From contig JANLFO010000010.1 of assembly GCA_024653205.1 (NCBI GenBank), forward strand, positions 1-64,000: 64,000 nucleotides of DNA, read 5' to 3'. The DNA comes from Clostridia bacterium. Lineage in GTDB: Bacteria; Bacillota; DSM-521; Neomoorellales; SLTJ01. Each line of letters opens with the position of its first letter. The first letter of the stretch is position 1. The notes beneath the pieces are model-generated. The model was not told the DNA's origin and did not search any database. It worked only from the letters and a program-made list of their open reading frames with translations. A program made the translations under genes and the position numbers. This document shows positions 16,979-25,312 of this stretch, piece by piece.

Positions 16979-17236
16979 TTACCAGGATACTTCCCAGGGC
17001 CAGGGTTCATCCGGCCAGCGCCAGCAGTCGTGGCTGGGACCCCAGCCGTAGTTGAACAGCGGCCCGTAGCGGTGTTCATACTCCTGCTTCAACCCGGCCA
17101 ACTCGTGCGCTACCTGGTTGAAGTCCGCCAACGCCCTATCGTCATTCGGGTGGGTATCCAAGTAGAGGTTCAGTTCCAGGGCAGAGAATTCCAGGGCCAT
17201 AATCTTGCGGAGCAACTCTCTGCGGTGCGAATCCAT
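16979..17236 (-). CDS. cotJB: CotJB spore coat protein
   Basis: An 85-residue protein with the CotJB pattern: RRELLRKIMALEFSALELNL, LDTHPNDDRALADFN, and a Trp-rich tail (YGPLFNYGWG, WPDEPWPWEVSW). CotJB is part of the inner coat with CotJA and CotJC and is made in the mother cell. Its ATG overlaps the RBS region GGGAGGGA at the end of cotJA, and its stop is 15 bp before the cotJC 5' part, giving the usual cotJABC order. Confidence 0.93.
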   Translation of the reverse strand: MDSHRRELLRKIMALEFSALELNLYLDTHPNDDRALADFNQVAHELAGLKQEYEHRYGPLFNYGWGPSHDCWRWPDEPWPWEVSW

Positions 17237-17239
17237 TCA

Positions 17240-17449
17240 TTATCCCTCCCGGCTGCCACCCAATCGGTACGGTTGGTAGAGTTCGGGGAAAATCGTACCC
17301 TTTTTTAAACCCTCCTCGGGACTGTAGCGCCGGGTATATTCCTGAAAGGGAACATAAGCCCGAGCCAGGCGCCGGGCAGGCCCGGCTCCCAGGGCCTCGC
17401 CTCCGGAAGGAGCAGACGACTCGGGCTTTTCCTTGCCTAATGCTGTCAT
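17240..17449 (-). CDS. cotJA: CotJA spore coat-associated protein
   Basis: A 69-residue protein with the CotJA pattern RRLARAYVPFQEYTRRYSPEEGL followed by KGTIFPELYQPYR. The ATG at 17449 (MTALGKEKPES) is chosen because AGGAGG lies 8 bp upstream. First gene of the cotJ operon. Expression would be expected from a sporulation sigma factor of the mother cell; I could not pick a convincing -35/-10 pair. Confidence 0.92.
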   Translation of the reverse strand: MTALGKEKPESSAPSGGEALGAGPARRLARAYVPFQEYTRRYSPEEGLKKGTIFPELYQPYRLGGSREG

Positions 17450-17543
17450 ACATACCACCTCCTGCCATCAAGATATGAGTGCGGGTCCGGCGGGGTTCAC
17501 TTCCCGGGTGCACGGGGAGGGAAAGGGAAGGAGCGCAGAAAGC

Positions 17544-17571
17544 CGGGACCGAGCAGCAATTGCTCGGTCCC
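17544..17571 (-). terminator. Terminator of the tRNA-Asp/tRNA-Phe unit
   Basis: A strong inverted repeat GGGACCGAGCA / TGCTCGGTCCC, downstream of tRNA-Phe on the minus strand, followed by GGCTTTCT. The stem is perfect; the T-run is poor. Confidence 0.65.
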
Positions 17572-17592
17572 GCCGCAGGTTTCTCGTTTTTA

Positions 17593-17668
17593 TGGTGCCT
17601 CAGGGCGGAATCGAACCGCCGACACGTGGATTTTCAGTCCACTGCTCTACCAACTGAGCTACCGAGGC
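17593..17668 (-). tRNA. tRNA-Phe (anticodon GAA)
   Basis: A 76-nt tRNA; acceptor GCCTCGG/CTGAGGC (one G-U pair), discriminator A, encoded CCA, anticodon loop CTGAAAA. It lies 7 bp downstream of tRNA-Asp. Confidence 0.95.
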
Positions 17669-17675
17669 ACCTTCA

Positions 17676-17754
17676 TGGCGGAGCTGACGGGATTTGAACC
17701 CGCGATCTCCGGCGTGACAGGCCGGCGTGTTAAACCGTGCTACACCACAGCTCC
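17676..17754 (-). tRNA. tRNA-Asp (anticodon GTC)
   Basis: A 79-nt tRNA; acceptor GGAGCTG/CAGCTCC, discriminator G, encoded CCA, anticodon loop CTGTCAC within a CCGGC/GCCGG stem. Confidence 0.93.
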
Positions 17755-17777
17755 ACAGCTCCACCACTGACGCCGTT

Positions 17778-17807
17778 ATTATATCACGGCGTTTGCGCCG
17801 GTGTCAA
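17778..17807 (-). promoter_or_regulatory. Promoter of tRNA-Asp/tRNA-Phe
   Basis: TTGACA (17802-17807) and TATAAT (17778-17783) on the minus strand, 18 bp apart; the -35 box overlaps the stop codon of speB. Confidence 0.85.
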
Positions 17808-18733
17808 ACCCCGGCCTGGACCAGAAGCAGTTCGCGGATCAGCTTGGCCGCCACCAGGGAGGTAATGTCACCCACGTCCACCAGCGGGTTCACCTCCACC
17901 ACATCGAACCCCACCAGACGGACCCTCTCCAGACAGCCGATTGCCCGGAAGAGTTCTTCCGGTTCTACTCCTCCCGGTTCCGGACAACCGGTCCCGGGGG
18001 CAAAGGCCGGATCCAGGACGTCAATGTCGCAGGTCAGGTACACCGGGTGGTTGCGAAGCTGGGCCACCAGTTCGGCCATAGGTGCCGCCACCCGGTGGGC
18101 GAAAAGCCTGCCACGCTGAGAATGCAGTCCCGGGTTACTTCGGCTGCCGCCTTGGCCACCGTTTTCCGTTCCCTTCATCAGCGAGGAAACCAGAGCCCGC
18201 TCTTCCGGGGCCGCCGAGCGGATGCCCAGGTGATAAACGGACAAACCCAGGTCCCTCACCAGGTGCATGGTGGTGGCGTGGGATAACCGGCTGCCCAGAT
18301 ACTCCGGACGCAGGTCGGCGTGGGCGTCCCAGTGGAGGACTGCCAGGTCGGGATAAAACCCGGCTAGCGCCCGAAGCACGCCGTAGGTGAGGAGGTGCTC
18401 GCCGCCTACCACGGCGATTCTCTTCTCCTGCTCTGCCAGCCAGGCCACGCAGGCTTCGATCTGCTGCAGGTTACCCGCGGTATGGCCGGGAACCAGCCTC
18501 AGGTCGCCGAGGTCGTGCAGACCGGCTTCCTCCAGACTCCGATCCAGGCGGAGGCTGTACTCCTCCAGTCCCTCGGAGACCTCCCGAATACGGGCCGGGG
18601 CGAACCGCGTACCGGGACGAAAGGAGGCGGTATCGTCCAGGGGTATTCCGACCAGTACCCACCGGCAACCTTCCCAACTGGCGGATGCCCCCAGGAACCC
18701 CCCCTTGCGCTCGACCCGAAAAGGCTCCAACAA
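17804..18733 (-). CDS. speB: Agmatinase family ureohydrolase (SpeB-like)
   Basis: A 309-residue agmatinase/arginase-family enzyme. All metal motifs are present: GGEHLL near residue 115, WDAHADLR near 138, LSHATTM near 152 and CDIDVLDPAF near 240. It would hydrolyse agmatine to putrescine and urea in the cytoplasm. It follows speE by 3 bp, so the two form a polyamine unit. The start is TTG behind GGAGAGGA. A Gly/Ser-rich loop near residues 190-205 (GTENGGQGGSRSNPG) is an insertion. Substrate from family and neighbour. Confidence 0.88.
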   Translation of the reverse strand: MLEPFRVERKGGFLGASASWEGCRWVLVGIPLDDTASFRPGTRFAPARIREVSEGLEEYSLRLDRSLEEAGLHDLGDLRLVPGHTAGNLQQIEACVAWLAEQEKRIAVVGGEHLLTYGVLRALAGFYPDLAVLHWDAHADLRPEYLGSRLSHATTMHLVRDLGLSVYHLGIRSAAPEERALVSSLMKGTENGGQGGSRSNPGLHSQRGRLFAHRVAAPMAELVAQLRNHPVYLTCDIDVLDPAFAPGTGCPEPGGVEPEELFRAIGCLERVRLVGFDVVEVNPLVDVGDITSLVAAKLIRELLLVQAGV

Positions 18734-18736
18734 GAT

Positions 18737-19597
18737 CTATTCCTCTCCTCCGGCCGAGGCCGAACCGTCCAACAACTCCCGAACGAAGTTGGGCAGGGCG
18801 AAGGCCGCGCGGTGAACCGCGGGGTTGTAGTACCGGGTGGCCGCACCCCGGGACATCTCGGGCTCCACCGCCAGAGGATCGTAAACCTTGCTTCCCAAGG
18901 TGAAGCTCCAGAGGCCTCCCGGATAGGTGGGCACGCAGGCCAGATATACCCGGCAAAGGGCAAAAACCCGGGATACGGCCCGGTAGATGCGCCCCAGGAG
19001 GTCCTGGTTGAAGAACGGGGACTCGGTTTGCGCCACGAAAAGCCCGTCCTCGCGAAGCGCGCGGTGAACGTCCTCGTAGAAGGTGGCCGCGAACAGGCCT
19101 TCCGCCGGCCCCACGGGATCGGTGGAATCCACTATGATGACGTCGTAGGCTGCCGGATGCTCCCGCACGTGCACTATGCCGTCTTCGTACCGGATCTGGG
19201 CCCGGGGGTCGTCCAGGGCCAGGGCGATTTCGGGAAGGTATTGACGTGACACTTCCGCTACTCGCCGGTCGATCTCCACTAGGGTGGCGGATTCCACCGC
19301 CGGGTGCTTGAGTACCTCGCGCAGGGCTCCACCGTCTCCCCCGCCTATGATGAGCACCCGGCGCGGGCAGGGGTGGGTGTTGAGTGCCACCCAGGTAATC
19401 ATTTCATGGTAGACGAACTCGTCCCCTACCGTGGTCTGGATAACGCCGTCCAGGGTCAGCATCCGACCGAAAGGCTCGGTATCGAGTACCGCCAACTCCT
19501 GGTACGGGGTTTTCTCGCGGTGTAAAGTCTCCTTCACCTTGCAAGACAGGGCCAGCGTCGGAGTTTGAAGCTCGGTAAACCACAGACCCTTCACCAT
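18737..19597 (-). CDS. speE: Spermidine synthase (aminopropyltransferase)
   Basis: A 286-residue SpeE. Key blocks: YQELAVLDTEPFGRMLTLDG, DEFVYHEMITW, the nucleotide loop IGGGDGGALREVLKH, VEIDRRVAEVSRQYLPE, YDVIIVDSTDPVGPAE and YPGGLWSF. It transfers an aminopropyl group from decarboxylated SAM to putrescine. ATG at 19597 is preferred (GGGAGGCGGTA upstream) and overlaps the mobB stop as TAATG, so expression is coupled to mobB. Confidence 0.93.
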   Translation of the reverse strand: MVKGLWFTELQTPTLALSCKVKETLHREKTPYQELAVLDTEPFGRMLTLDGVIQTTVGDEFVYHEMITWVALNTHPCPRRVLIIGGGDGGALREVLKHPAVESATLVEIDRRVAEVSRQYLPEIALALDDPRAQIRYEDGIVHVREHPAAYDVIIVDSTDPVGPAEGLFAATFYEDVHRALREDGLFVAQTESPFFNQDLLGRIYRAVSRVFALCRVYLACVPTYPGGLWSFTLGSKVYDPLAVEPEMSRGAATRYYNPAVHRAAFALPNFVRELLDGSASAGGEE

Positions 19598-20124
19598 TAC
19601 CGCCTCCCGCCCTTCCGCCTCTCCAGCCAATCCAACACTATCTCCGCCAGTCTATCCTCTTCACCGTAACGGATCCAGCGGACTCCGGCCGGAGGCGGAA
19701 CGTCTCCCACCACGGCCAATAGCTCCTCCGGGGGCGAAATAAGCTGGGGATTTACCGCCCGGCGCACCACCTCTATCTTGGGACCCGGCCGGCTCTTGAA
19801 ACCCTCCAGCAACACCAAATCAAAAGGGCCGAGGGTGGCAAGCAAACCCAACAGTCCCTCGGGCCCCTCTTCCTGCTCGGATCGGTAGCACAACAGGCCC
19901 GCATCGGCGGCCAGCAATCCCACCGCTGCCGCACCCGCCTTCCGCAACCGATCGGTGTCCTTGCCCGGTACGTCGGCAAATAAATGGTGGGAATGCTTGA
20001 TGACCGCTACCCGGCCCAGGCCCCGTGCCGCCAAAGCCGAAATCAGCCTCTCGATTAAGGTTGTCTTCCCGCTACCGCTCCAGCCTACAACCGCCAGAAC
20101 TGGCGCTGACCCACCGGCTAACAT
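19597..20124 (-). CDS. mobB: Molybdopterin-guanine dinucleotide biosynthesis protein B
   Basis: A 175-residue P-loop GTPase of the MobB family: Walker [10 protein letters not shown] near residue 15, [23 protein letters not shown], and [18 protein letters not shown]. MobB assists the attachment of guanine nucleotide to molybdopterin. Its ATG follows the fmdB stop by two bases, suggesting translational coupling. It fits the molybdopterin-dependent enzymes at 40-45 kb, although MobA is not in the window. Confidence 0.9.
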   Translation of the reverse strand: MLAGGSAPVLAVVGWSGSGKTTLIERLISALAARGLGRVAVIKHSHHLFADVPGKDTDRLRKAGAAAVGLLAADAGLLCYRSEQEEGPEGLLGLLATLGPFDLVLLEGFKSRPGPKIEVVRRAVNPQLISPPEELLAVVGDVPPPAGVRWIRYGEEDRLAEIVLDWLERRKGGRR

Positions 20125-20126
20125 GC

Positions 20127-20375
20127 TCAACTGGCCGCCGAAGGTGTTTCGGCCTTGGAGCCGCCGCTCTCCGCCTCCGCCTTCTCCTTGTACTCCTGGC
20201 TGCGGTAGTCGGTACAATGCCAGCCGCTCCCCTTGTACAGAATGGATACGTTACGGCTGAGAAGGCGCGTCACCGGCCCGCCGCACGTGGGGCAGCTGGT
20301 GAGCGGCAGTTCGGTGATGCGCTGCTGCACCTCGAAGACACCGCAACGTTCGCAGCGGTAATCATAAGCAGGCAC
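20127..20375 (-). CDS. FmdB-family zinc ribbon protein
   Basis: An 82-residue FmdB-type regulator-like protein. It starts [18 protein letters not shown], with CxxC at residues 8-11 and SCPTCGG at 27-31 forming a zinc ribbon, and a Lys/Glu-rich tail. GTG start behind AGGAGGTG. The family is widespread and of uncertain role. It leads the fmdB-mobB-speE-speB unit. Confidence 0.88.
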   Translation of the reverse strand: MPAYDYRCERCGVFEVQQRITELPLTSCPTCGGPVTRLLSRNVSILYKGSGWHCTDYRSQEYKEKAEAESGGSKAETPSAAS

Positions 20376-20479
20376 GGCCTACACCTCCTGACGACGGTAT
20401 TCGCCTTGAGAACCCTAGCCAGATTTATACGCCAGAGCCACCCGTTTGTCAAGGCCGGCCTTCCCTGAGAAAAAGGCCT

Positions 20480-20827
20480 CTAGGTGCTGCCTTCGCCGCC
20501 CGGTCGGCCGGGTTCGGGCTCCACGGGGCTATGGCCGGGCCGATCGGATTCGCTATTCCTGGAAGGAGTTTCGGTCTCCGACGGTGCCTCCGAAAGTGCG
20601 GACTCCCGGGCCACCCGGACCGCGGCCGCCGTGTGGGCGTCCAGCGCCACCTGCGCCGTTCCCAGCGACACCACGTAGCAGGGAAAACGCTGCATTAGCT
20701 TCACCCGGGTTCCCGGTACCAGGCCGAGGGCCAGGAGGCGCTGCAGACGCAAGGGGTCCAGAGTATCCAGTTCCACTATCCGGCACAGGGCGCCTTCTTC
20801 AAGACCGGGGAGAGGCTCACCCGCCAC
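20480..20827 (-). CDS. feoA: FeoA-domain protein
   Basis: A protein of about 115 residues with an SH3-like FeoA domain (LDTLDPLRLQRLLALGLVPGTRVKLMQRF, then VSLGTAQVALDAHTAAAVRV) and an acidic, low-complexity tail of about 40 residues. FeoA supports the FeoB ferrous iron transporter. The start is unclear: GTG at 20827 is the last candidate before the domain, but the AAAGGAGGAGG site is 19 bp away; the frame stays open to 21025. It follows the FeoB membrane gene on the same strand. Confidence 0.75.
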   Translation of the reverse strand: MAGEPLPGLEEGALCRIVELDTLDPLRLQRLLALGLVPGTRVKLMQRFPCYVVSLGTAQVALDAHTAAAVRVARESALSEAPSETETPSRNSESDRPGHSPVEPEPGRPGGEGST

Positions 20828-21006
20828 CGCTTGCCGACCGGGAACCTCCTCCTTTCCCCTGCCTCTACCCCCGCGAAAGCGCCACCGCCACCTCCGGCCC
20901 GGGCAGGTCCCATCTCCCTGGGAGAAGCGGCCGCCGGCCCACCGCCACCAGCAGCCCCGCATGCCGCTTCCCGTCATGCCCACCCAACGGCCTGTCCCCA
21001 TCCGGT

Positions 21007-22464
21007 TCAAAGCCCTATCCCCCACAACAGGATTAGCCGGTTCAGCAGGTACCCGCCTGAAAAGGCCACGGCCAGCACGAGCAGCATTATCGCGGCCGCG
21101 CTCTTCAGGCCCCGCTCCCGGATCATCAGCATGGCCTGAGCCACGCAGGGTAGGAAAAGGGTCAGAACCACGCAGGCTACCAGTAATTGCTCCGGAGTCA
21201 AGGCCCCGGCAGATGCCAGGTCGTACAGTCCGGCTACCCCGTAGTCACGCCGGAAGAACCCGTAGAGGAAGGCCGGCGCCGTTTCCGGCGGCAGCCCCAG
21301 AGTTCCGACCAGAGGTGCCAGCCCCTCAAGGATCAGGTCAAAAACGTTGGCCAGTCTCGCCGCCCAGATAATCACGCTGACGGCAAGAAAGATCGGCAGC
21401 ACCTCCAGGAAGTACCAGCGCATGCGAACGCAGGTCTTGGTGAGCACGTTATCCGGCCGGGGCCAGCGCAAGGGAGGCAACTCGAGGTAGAAACCGGAGG
21501 CCTCTCCGGCCAGCAGCCGTGAGGCCAGGCGACCTGCCAGGGCGAGCACCAGGGCCACCACGCCTGCCCACAACAGCAGGGCCCGGGGATAGGAGGAAAG
21601 AAGGGCCAGGGTCACTCCCAGTTGGGCGGAACAGGGTACTCCCAGGGCCAGGAGCAGGGTGGCGATCACCTTTTCTCTCCGGGTCTCCAGAGTACGGGTT
21701 ACCAGCGTGGCCATGGTACCGCAGCCCAACCCGAGAACCAGCGGGATTACCGCGCGGCCGTTCAGGCCGACGAACTTGAGAATCCGGTCCGCCAGCAAGG
21801 CAAGGCGCGGAAGGTAACCGCTATCCTCAAGCAGCGAGAAAACCAGGAAGAACATCCCTACCACGGGCAGGACGATGGCGACGGCATACCGCAAGCCCAG
21901 GGTAACCACCCCGTATTCCATGCCGATCAGTTCCCTCAGCCACGGCCAGGGCAGGGCGGCCACCCAGGCATTGACCTGCGGATTGATAACCCGCTCGAAC
22001 AGGCCTTCCTCGAGCAACCCTACCAGCCAGCCCGCACCGAATCGGCCGACGAATTGGTAGAGGCCGAGGTACAGTACCAGGAGCAGAATCGGTATGCCCG
22101 GCCAGGGCCGAATGACCCACTCGCCGATCCTGGTCCCGAGACCCGTCCGGGCTTGGGGCGGGCGCGAGACCACCCCCTCGGCCAGTTCGGCTCCTACCCG
22201 GTAGTACTCCCGCATTAGAACGTAGCGAAAAGGATGCCGGCAGGCGGAGCGAAGTTTCTCGACCTGGCTTTGGATCTCCCACGCCCGTCCGGCCTCCCGC
22301 TCCGCTACCAGCGCCGTCACCTCGGGGTCTCCGGCCAGGAGCAGTAAGGCCACCGCCCTCCGGGCCACCGGGTAAGAGGCCTTGAGGAGACCGCTCAGCT
22401 GCTCAACGGCAGTCTCCAGTTCGGCCGAAAGCCGGTACGCAGGGGATGGCACTTGAGTACTCAT
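21007..22464 (-). CDS. feoB: FeoB membrane domain (split FeoB)
   Basis: A 485-residue protein corresponding to the membrane half of FeoB. It has an N-terminal helical region (~1-115), then about eight spans with the two Gate motifs (FSLLEDSGYLPRLA, LGLGCGTMATLVTRTLETRREK and VPCSAQLGV), and AFLYGFFRRDYG near the end. It carries Fe2+ across the inner membrane. Its ATG overlaps the G-domain stop by 4 bp (ATGA). FeoB is normally one protein; here the GTPase is separate, and no frameshift remnant is seen, so the split looks stable. Confidence 0.92.
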   Translation of the reverse strand: MSTQVPSPAYRLSAELETAVEQLSGLLKASYPVARRAVALLLLAGDPEVTALVAEREAGRAWEIQSQVEKLRSACRHPFRYVLMREYYRVGAELAEGVVSRPPQARTGLGTRIGEWVIRPWPGIPILLLVLYLGLYQFVGRFGAGWLVGLLEEGLFERVINPQVNAWVAALPWPWLRELIGMEYGVVTLGLRYAVAIVLPVVGMFFLVFSLLEDSGYLPRLALLADRILKFVGLNGRAVIPLVLGLGCGTMATLVTRTLETRREKVIATLLLALGVPCSAQLGVTLALLSSYPRALLLWAGVVALVLALAGRLASRLLAGEASGFYLELPPLRWPRPDNVLTKTCVRMRWYFLEVLPIFLAVSVIIWAARLANVFDLILEGLAPLVGTLGLPPETAPAFLYGFFRRDYGVAGLYDLASAGALTPEQLLVACVVLTLFLPCVAQAMLMIRERGLKSAAAIMLLVLAVAFSGGYLLNRLILLWGIGL

Positions 22465-23000
22465 ACTGCCTCCCTCTCACCCGTCCGGTGCCAACTCCGG
22501 GATACGGATGCCTTTAGCTCTTCCAGCCCGCGTCCGGTGGCCGCCGCAGTTCCTACCACCGGAATGCCCAGCCGCTCCTGAAGCCGAGCCAGGTCCACCT
22601 TTATGCCGGCCCTTTCCGCTTCGTCCAGCATGTTAACCACGAGTATTAGGGGCAACCCGGTATCCATGAGCTGGAGGGTCAGCGCCAGCGAGCGCTCCAG
22701 ATGCTTGCCGTCAACCACGTGCAGTACCAGTTCCGGACCCGTGAACAGGATGGCTCTCGCCACCTTCTCTTCCTCGGTAATGGGTAGCAGGGAATAGAGA
22801 CCCGGCGTGTCGATTACTTCCCACGTCCGGTTGCCGATCACCGCCCGTCCCCTGGTTACTTCCACCGTGGTACCGGGATAATTGGAGATGGTGGCATACA
22901 TTCCGGTCAGGGCCCAGAACAGGGCGCTCTTCCCTACGTTGGGCGCGCCCATCAGGACCAACCGCGGGCCGGTTTCCCTGCCCTTCACCTCACCCTCCAC
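22461..23000 (-). CDS. feoB: FeoB GTPase domain (split FeoB)
   Basis: A 179-residue G protein: G1 GAPNVGKS near residue 18, G2 region NYPGTTVE, G3 DTPGLYSL, G4 NMLDEAE and G5 GTAAATGRG. It matches the N-terminal G domain of FeoB and stops before the helical GDI region, which lies at the start of the downstream protein. GTG start with GGAGGT upstream. It is the first gene of the feo operon, with a Fur-like site and promoter upstream. Confidence 0.92.
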   Translation of the reverse strand: MEGEVKGRETGPRLVLMGAPNVGKSALFWALTGMYATISNYPGTTVEVTRGRAVIGNRTWEVIDTPGLYSLLPITEEEKVARAILFTGPELVLHVVDGKHLERSLALTLQLMDTGLPLILVVNMLDEAERAGIKVDLARLQERLGIPVVGTAAATGRGLEELKASVSRSWHRTGEREAV

Positions 23001-23018
23001 CGCTCTGACCTCCGAAAT

Positions 23019-23033
23019 TGATTATCATTCTCA
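23019..23033 (-). promoter_or_regulatory. Fur-box-like operator of feo
   Basis: TGAGAATGATAATCA on the minus strand closely matches the 7-1-7 Fur core TGATAATNATTATCA. It lies 19 bp upstream of the FeoB GTPase start, so ferrous iron repression is likely. Confidence 0.8.
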
Positions 23034-23110
23034 ATAAGCGAGAAGAAGAAAAAGAACCATGCGGTTCGTAAATGGTCACGGGCTTCAGCCCGGTAATACT
23101 ATCCGGTAAT

Positions 23111-23140
23111 ACTATAATGATAACGTCTCTCATTTGTCAA
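23111..23140 (-). promoter_or_regulatory. Promoter of the feo operon
   Basis: TTGACA (23135-23140) and TATAGT (23111-23116), 18 bp apart on the minus strand. Upstream of the Fur box there is also a direct repeat CCGGTAATACTA, 13 bp apart, at 23090-23116. Confidence 0.75.
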
Positions 23141-23473
23141 GATGAACTACGTCTGCATATCCCAATGTCGCCTTAGGCGGTACCGGGCGCTCCCCATTCC
23201 GTACTATCACTTGGCCGACCGAACCAGCACTCGCCCTGCCCTCCGGGGCCTTGCGGCTCCAGCGCCATCCGTGGCGCCCGGTACCGCTTGCCGGCCCAAA
23301 GCTGCGCCGTGGCTACGGTTTCACCGGTACCCGCAGCGTGTCGGTTCCCGAACCGGGCGCCGGCCGGCAGACGATCTAACCCTGCCTTGAAGCGCCGGGG
23401 GCAGCCGGGCGCCGCCCTATTGCCGCCTGCAGGAGTGGGTGAAGGCCACCCGGCGGCCGCCCGTGCCCGTTGC
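23141..23473. other. GC-rich intergenic stretch with inverted repeats
   Basis: About 330 bases with no credible gene. It holds GGTACCGGGCGC (23179-23190) against GCGCCCGGTACC (23273-23284), which can form a long stem, and inside it a GCGCCA-tccg-TGGCGC hairpin (23262-23277). Open frames on both strands lack Shine-Dalgarno sites. The hairpins may be remnants of a repeat, or terminators of the LysM gene side. Confidence 0.5.
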
Positions 23474-24649
23474 TCAGATTCTTCCGGCGGCAATAAGTAC
23501 GTTGCGCTGGTGTACCGCGTCCGGGGCGTTGGTGTTATGGGTGCGGCTGTTATAGAAGTACAGGTCGAAGTGGCCGGAAAAATCGTTGTCCGGGATGCTT
23601 TCCACGTCGTGGGGCATACCCGCCATGGAGGCCGCCAGCACCCTGCCCTCCACGTCCAGGAGTGCCGGCCGCTTGCTCCAGGACCAGGTGCCGCCGAAGA
23701 CCGCCTTCATTACCGCGGTGTCCGCCCGGGTTAGGGGTTCGGAGTCGGCGTGATTGGACCCCCCCAAATGGCGGACCCGAAAACTGCGGCCGGTGTAGAA
23801 GTCGGTCAGCGTGGCCACCGTCCCCGGGTTGTATACCCAGCGCGCCCACTCCCAATCCAGCAGCTCGCCGTAGCCCTCCCGCTGTTCCCCGCGCGGGCCG
23901 GCCACTGACACGGGTTGCGAGCTTCCGACCGGAATGTAGAGGGGTTGGCCGGGCATCAATACCTCCGAGTGCAGCCGATTGGTGGCGTAAATGGCCCCCA
24001 CCGTTGTGCCGAACCGCCGGGCCAGAGAACCCAGGGTGTCTCCGCTCACCACCCGGTACAGGATGACCTGGTGCCCGCTGTCCGCACCGCGATCATCCTC
24101 CGAGGCGCGGTCCCGGGGTATCTGCAGCAGCTGCCCCCGCAGCAGGACCTCGCCGGGCAACCCGTTGAGCTGTTTCAACCTGTCCACGGAAGTGCCTACT
24201 CGCCGGGCGAGAAGATACAGGGTATCTCCCGGCTGTACGCTGTAGGGCAGGTAGCCTTCGGCAGCGATGGGAACAAGTAGGGTCTGCCCGGGATAGATGA
24301 GGTCTTGACCCAGCCCGTTCAGCCGCCGAATCGCTTCCACCTCACGACCGTGACGGCGGGATATTAAGTACAGGGTATCACCCGGCTGCACGCGGTAGAC
24401 CAACCCGTCTCCTTCTCTCAGGACCGGCAGGTACAGAAACTGCCCGGGTCTAAGGTCGGTACCCGGTTGGTTCAACGTCTGAATCTCGGCCACCGTGGTC
24501 CCGTAACGCTGAGATAGAAGCCACAGCGTGTCGCCGCCACTCACCCGATAGCCCCAGTAGGCCCCCTCGGCCGCCAGGGCCTGTCCAACCCAAAATTGCA
24601 AAAACAATCCCCACACCACCGCGGCCAGAATCCACCTGAGCCTCCGCAC
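23474..24649 (-). CDS. Secreted protein with four LysM domains
   Basis: A 391-residue exported protein. It has a signal peptide (residues 1-26, cleavage after QALA), then four LysM peptidoglycan-binding repeats at about 33-77, 84-130, 137-180 and 197-242, each with (V/S)x(S/P)GDTL and NxL/LxPGQxLxIP. A C-terminal domain of about 125 residues (GYGELLDWEWARWVYNPGTV, VRHLGGSNHADSEP, FGGTWSW, RPALL) is conserved in LysM proteins of spore-formers. It probably binds cell wall or spore cortex. GTG start. The Shine-Dalgarno site lies inside an inverted repeat (24660-24720). Confidence 0.88.
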   Translation of the reverse strand: MRRLRWILAAVVWGLFLQFWVGQALAAEGAYWGYRVSGGDTLWLLSQRYGTTVAEIQTLNQPGTDLRPGQFLYLPVLREGDGLVYRVQPGDTLYLISRRHGREVEAIRRLNGLGQDLIYPGQTLLVPIAAEGYLPYSVQPGDTLYLLARRVGTSVDRLKQLNGLPGEVLLRGQLLQIPRDRASEDDRGADSGHQVILYRVVSGDTLGSLARRFGTTVGAIYATNRLHSEVLMPGQPLYIPVGSSQPVSVAGPRGEQREGYGELLDWEWARWVYNPGTVATLTDFYTGRSFRVRHLGGSNHADSEPLTRADTAVMKAVFGGTWSWSKRPALLDVEGRVLAASMAGMPHDVESIPDNDFSGHFDLYFYNSRTHNTNAPDAVHQRNVLIAAGRI

Positions 24650-24653
24650 GGTC

Positions 24654-24720
24654 TTCCCTCCCTCGTAGAATTGGCGCTTGGGCTCTGGGCCCAGTTTTGG
24701 GATGACAAGTTCTACGAGGG
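24654..24720 (-). promoter_or_regulatory. Inverted repeat that can sequester the LysM gene ribosome-binding site
   Basis: In the minus-strand mRNA, CCCTCGTAGAA (24710-24720) can pair with TTCTACGAGGG (24660-24670), with an imperfect extension on both sides. The 3' arm contains the GGGAGGGAA site just before the GTG start, so an intact stem would hide it. The loop is about 39 nt with an inner CTGGGCCCAG palindrome. A translational switch is possible. It may alternatively be a transcript end or protein-binding site. Confidence 0.65.
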
Positions 24721-24742
24721 AAGGGACAACCCTCTTGGTAAA

Positions 24743-25108
24743 TTATGCCCGGCCTTTCTTCTCCCCCGTCGCCCGGTCCGGGCCCCTTTCGGGTGCCAGA
24801 AGGTTGACCAGTCCCATCAGCGCCGCCGGGTTCTTACCCAAGGAACGGGCCAAGTTGGCCAGGCCGGAAGCGGCTTCGTGATCTGAGCCGCCGAGCACCG
24901 CGGCCAGCGCTTTCTGCAGCGCGGGCTCGGAGGCCGCAGAGGGCTCCGCAGGCAGCGCCCGAACCGCTCCGGAACTCTGCTGCAGGTAGTCCACTATGGC
25001 CAGGAGGGTATAAAGGCTCAACAGCCCTACCAGCTGCTCGGAGCCGACCTTGCCGGGAGCCTGGCGCTCGAGCAGGGAAAGGAAACCGGAAATCGCACTA
25101 CCGGCCAC
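24743..25108 (-). CDS. Hypothetical 121-residue protein
   Basis: GTG start with GGAGGCGATAG upstream. Two-thirds helical, with a hydrophobic block (EQLVGLLSLYTLLAIVDYLQQ) near residues 24-44 and an Ala/Glu-rich C-terminal half. It resembles the small spore-former proteins with a single hydrophobic helix, like 48684-49004, but I recognise no family. It precedes the LysM gene and could be co-transcribed with it. Confidence 0.6.
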   Translation of the reverse strand: MAGSAISGFLSLLERQAPGKVGSEQLVGLLSLYTLLAIVDYLQQSSGAVRALPAEPSAASEPALQKALAAVLGGSDHEAASGLANLARSLGKNPAALMGLVNLLAPERGPDRATGEKKGRA

Positions 25109-25253
25109 GCTATCGCCTCCGCTTCAATGTGACGACCGGTAAACAGTATATGCCCTCCCTGATCAACCGGTCCCAACCCGAGCCTAATTGGACAGGGCAA
25201 CCCGGGCGGGCCCAGCAGCGCTCACCGGCCTGCCTGGCTACTCCTCTCTACCC

Positions 25254-25289
25254 AAAAAACAAAACCGAGGCCCCTTTTGGGGACCCCGG
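25254..25289 (-). terminator. Terminator of the aromatic degradation operon
   Basis: On the minus strand, a CCGGGGTCCCC/GGGGCCTCGG stem with AAAA loop is followed by TTTTGTTTTTT, just past oah. Confidence 0.92.
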
Positions 25290-25312
25290 TGTAGAAAGCT
25301 GTGAGCCGGAAG

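Noticed and set aside
23142-23390. Plus-strand 82-codon frame between feo promoter and the LysM gene
   Set aside because: No ribosome-binding site, Arg/Pro-rich composition typical of GC-rich non-coding DNA.
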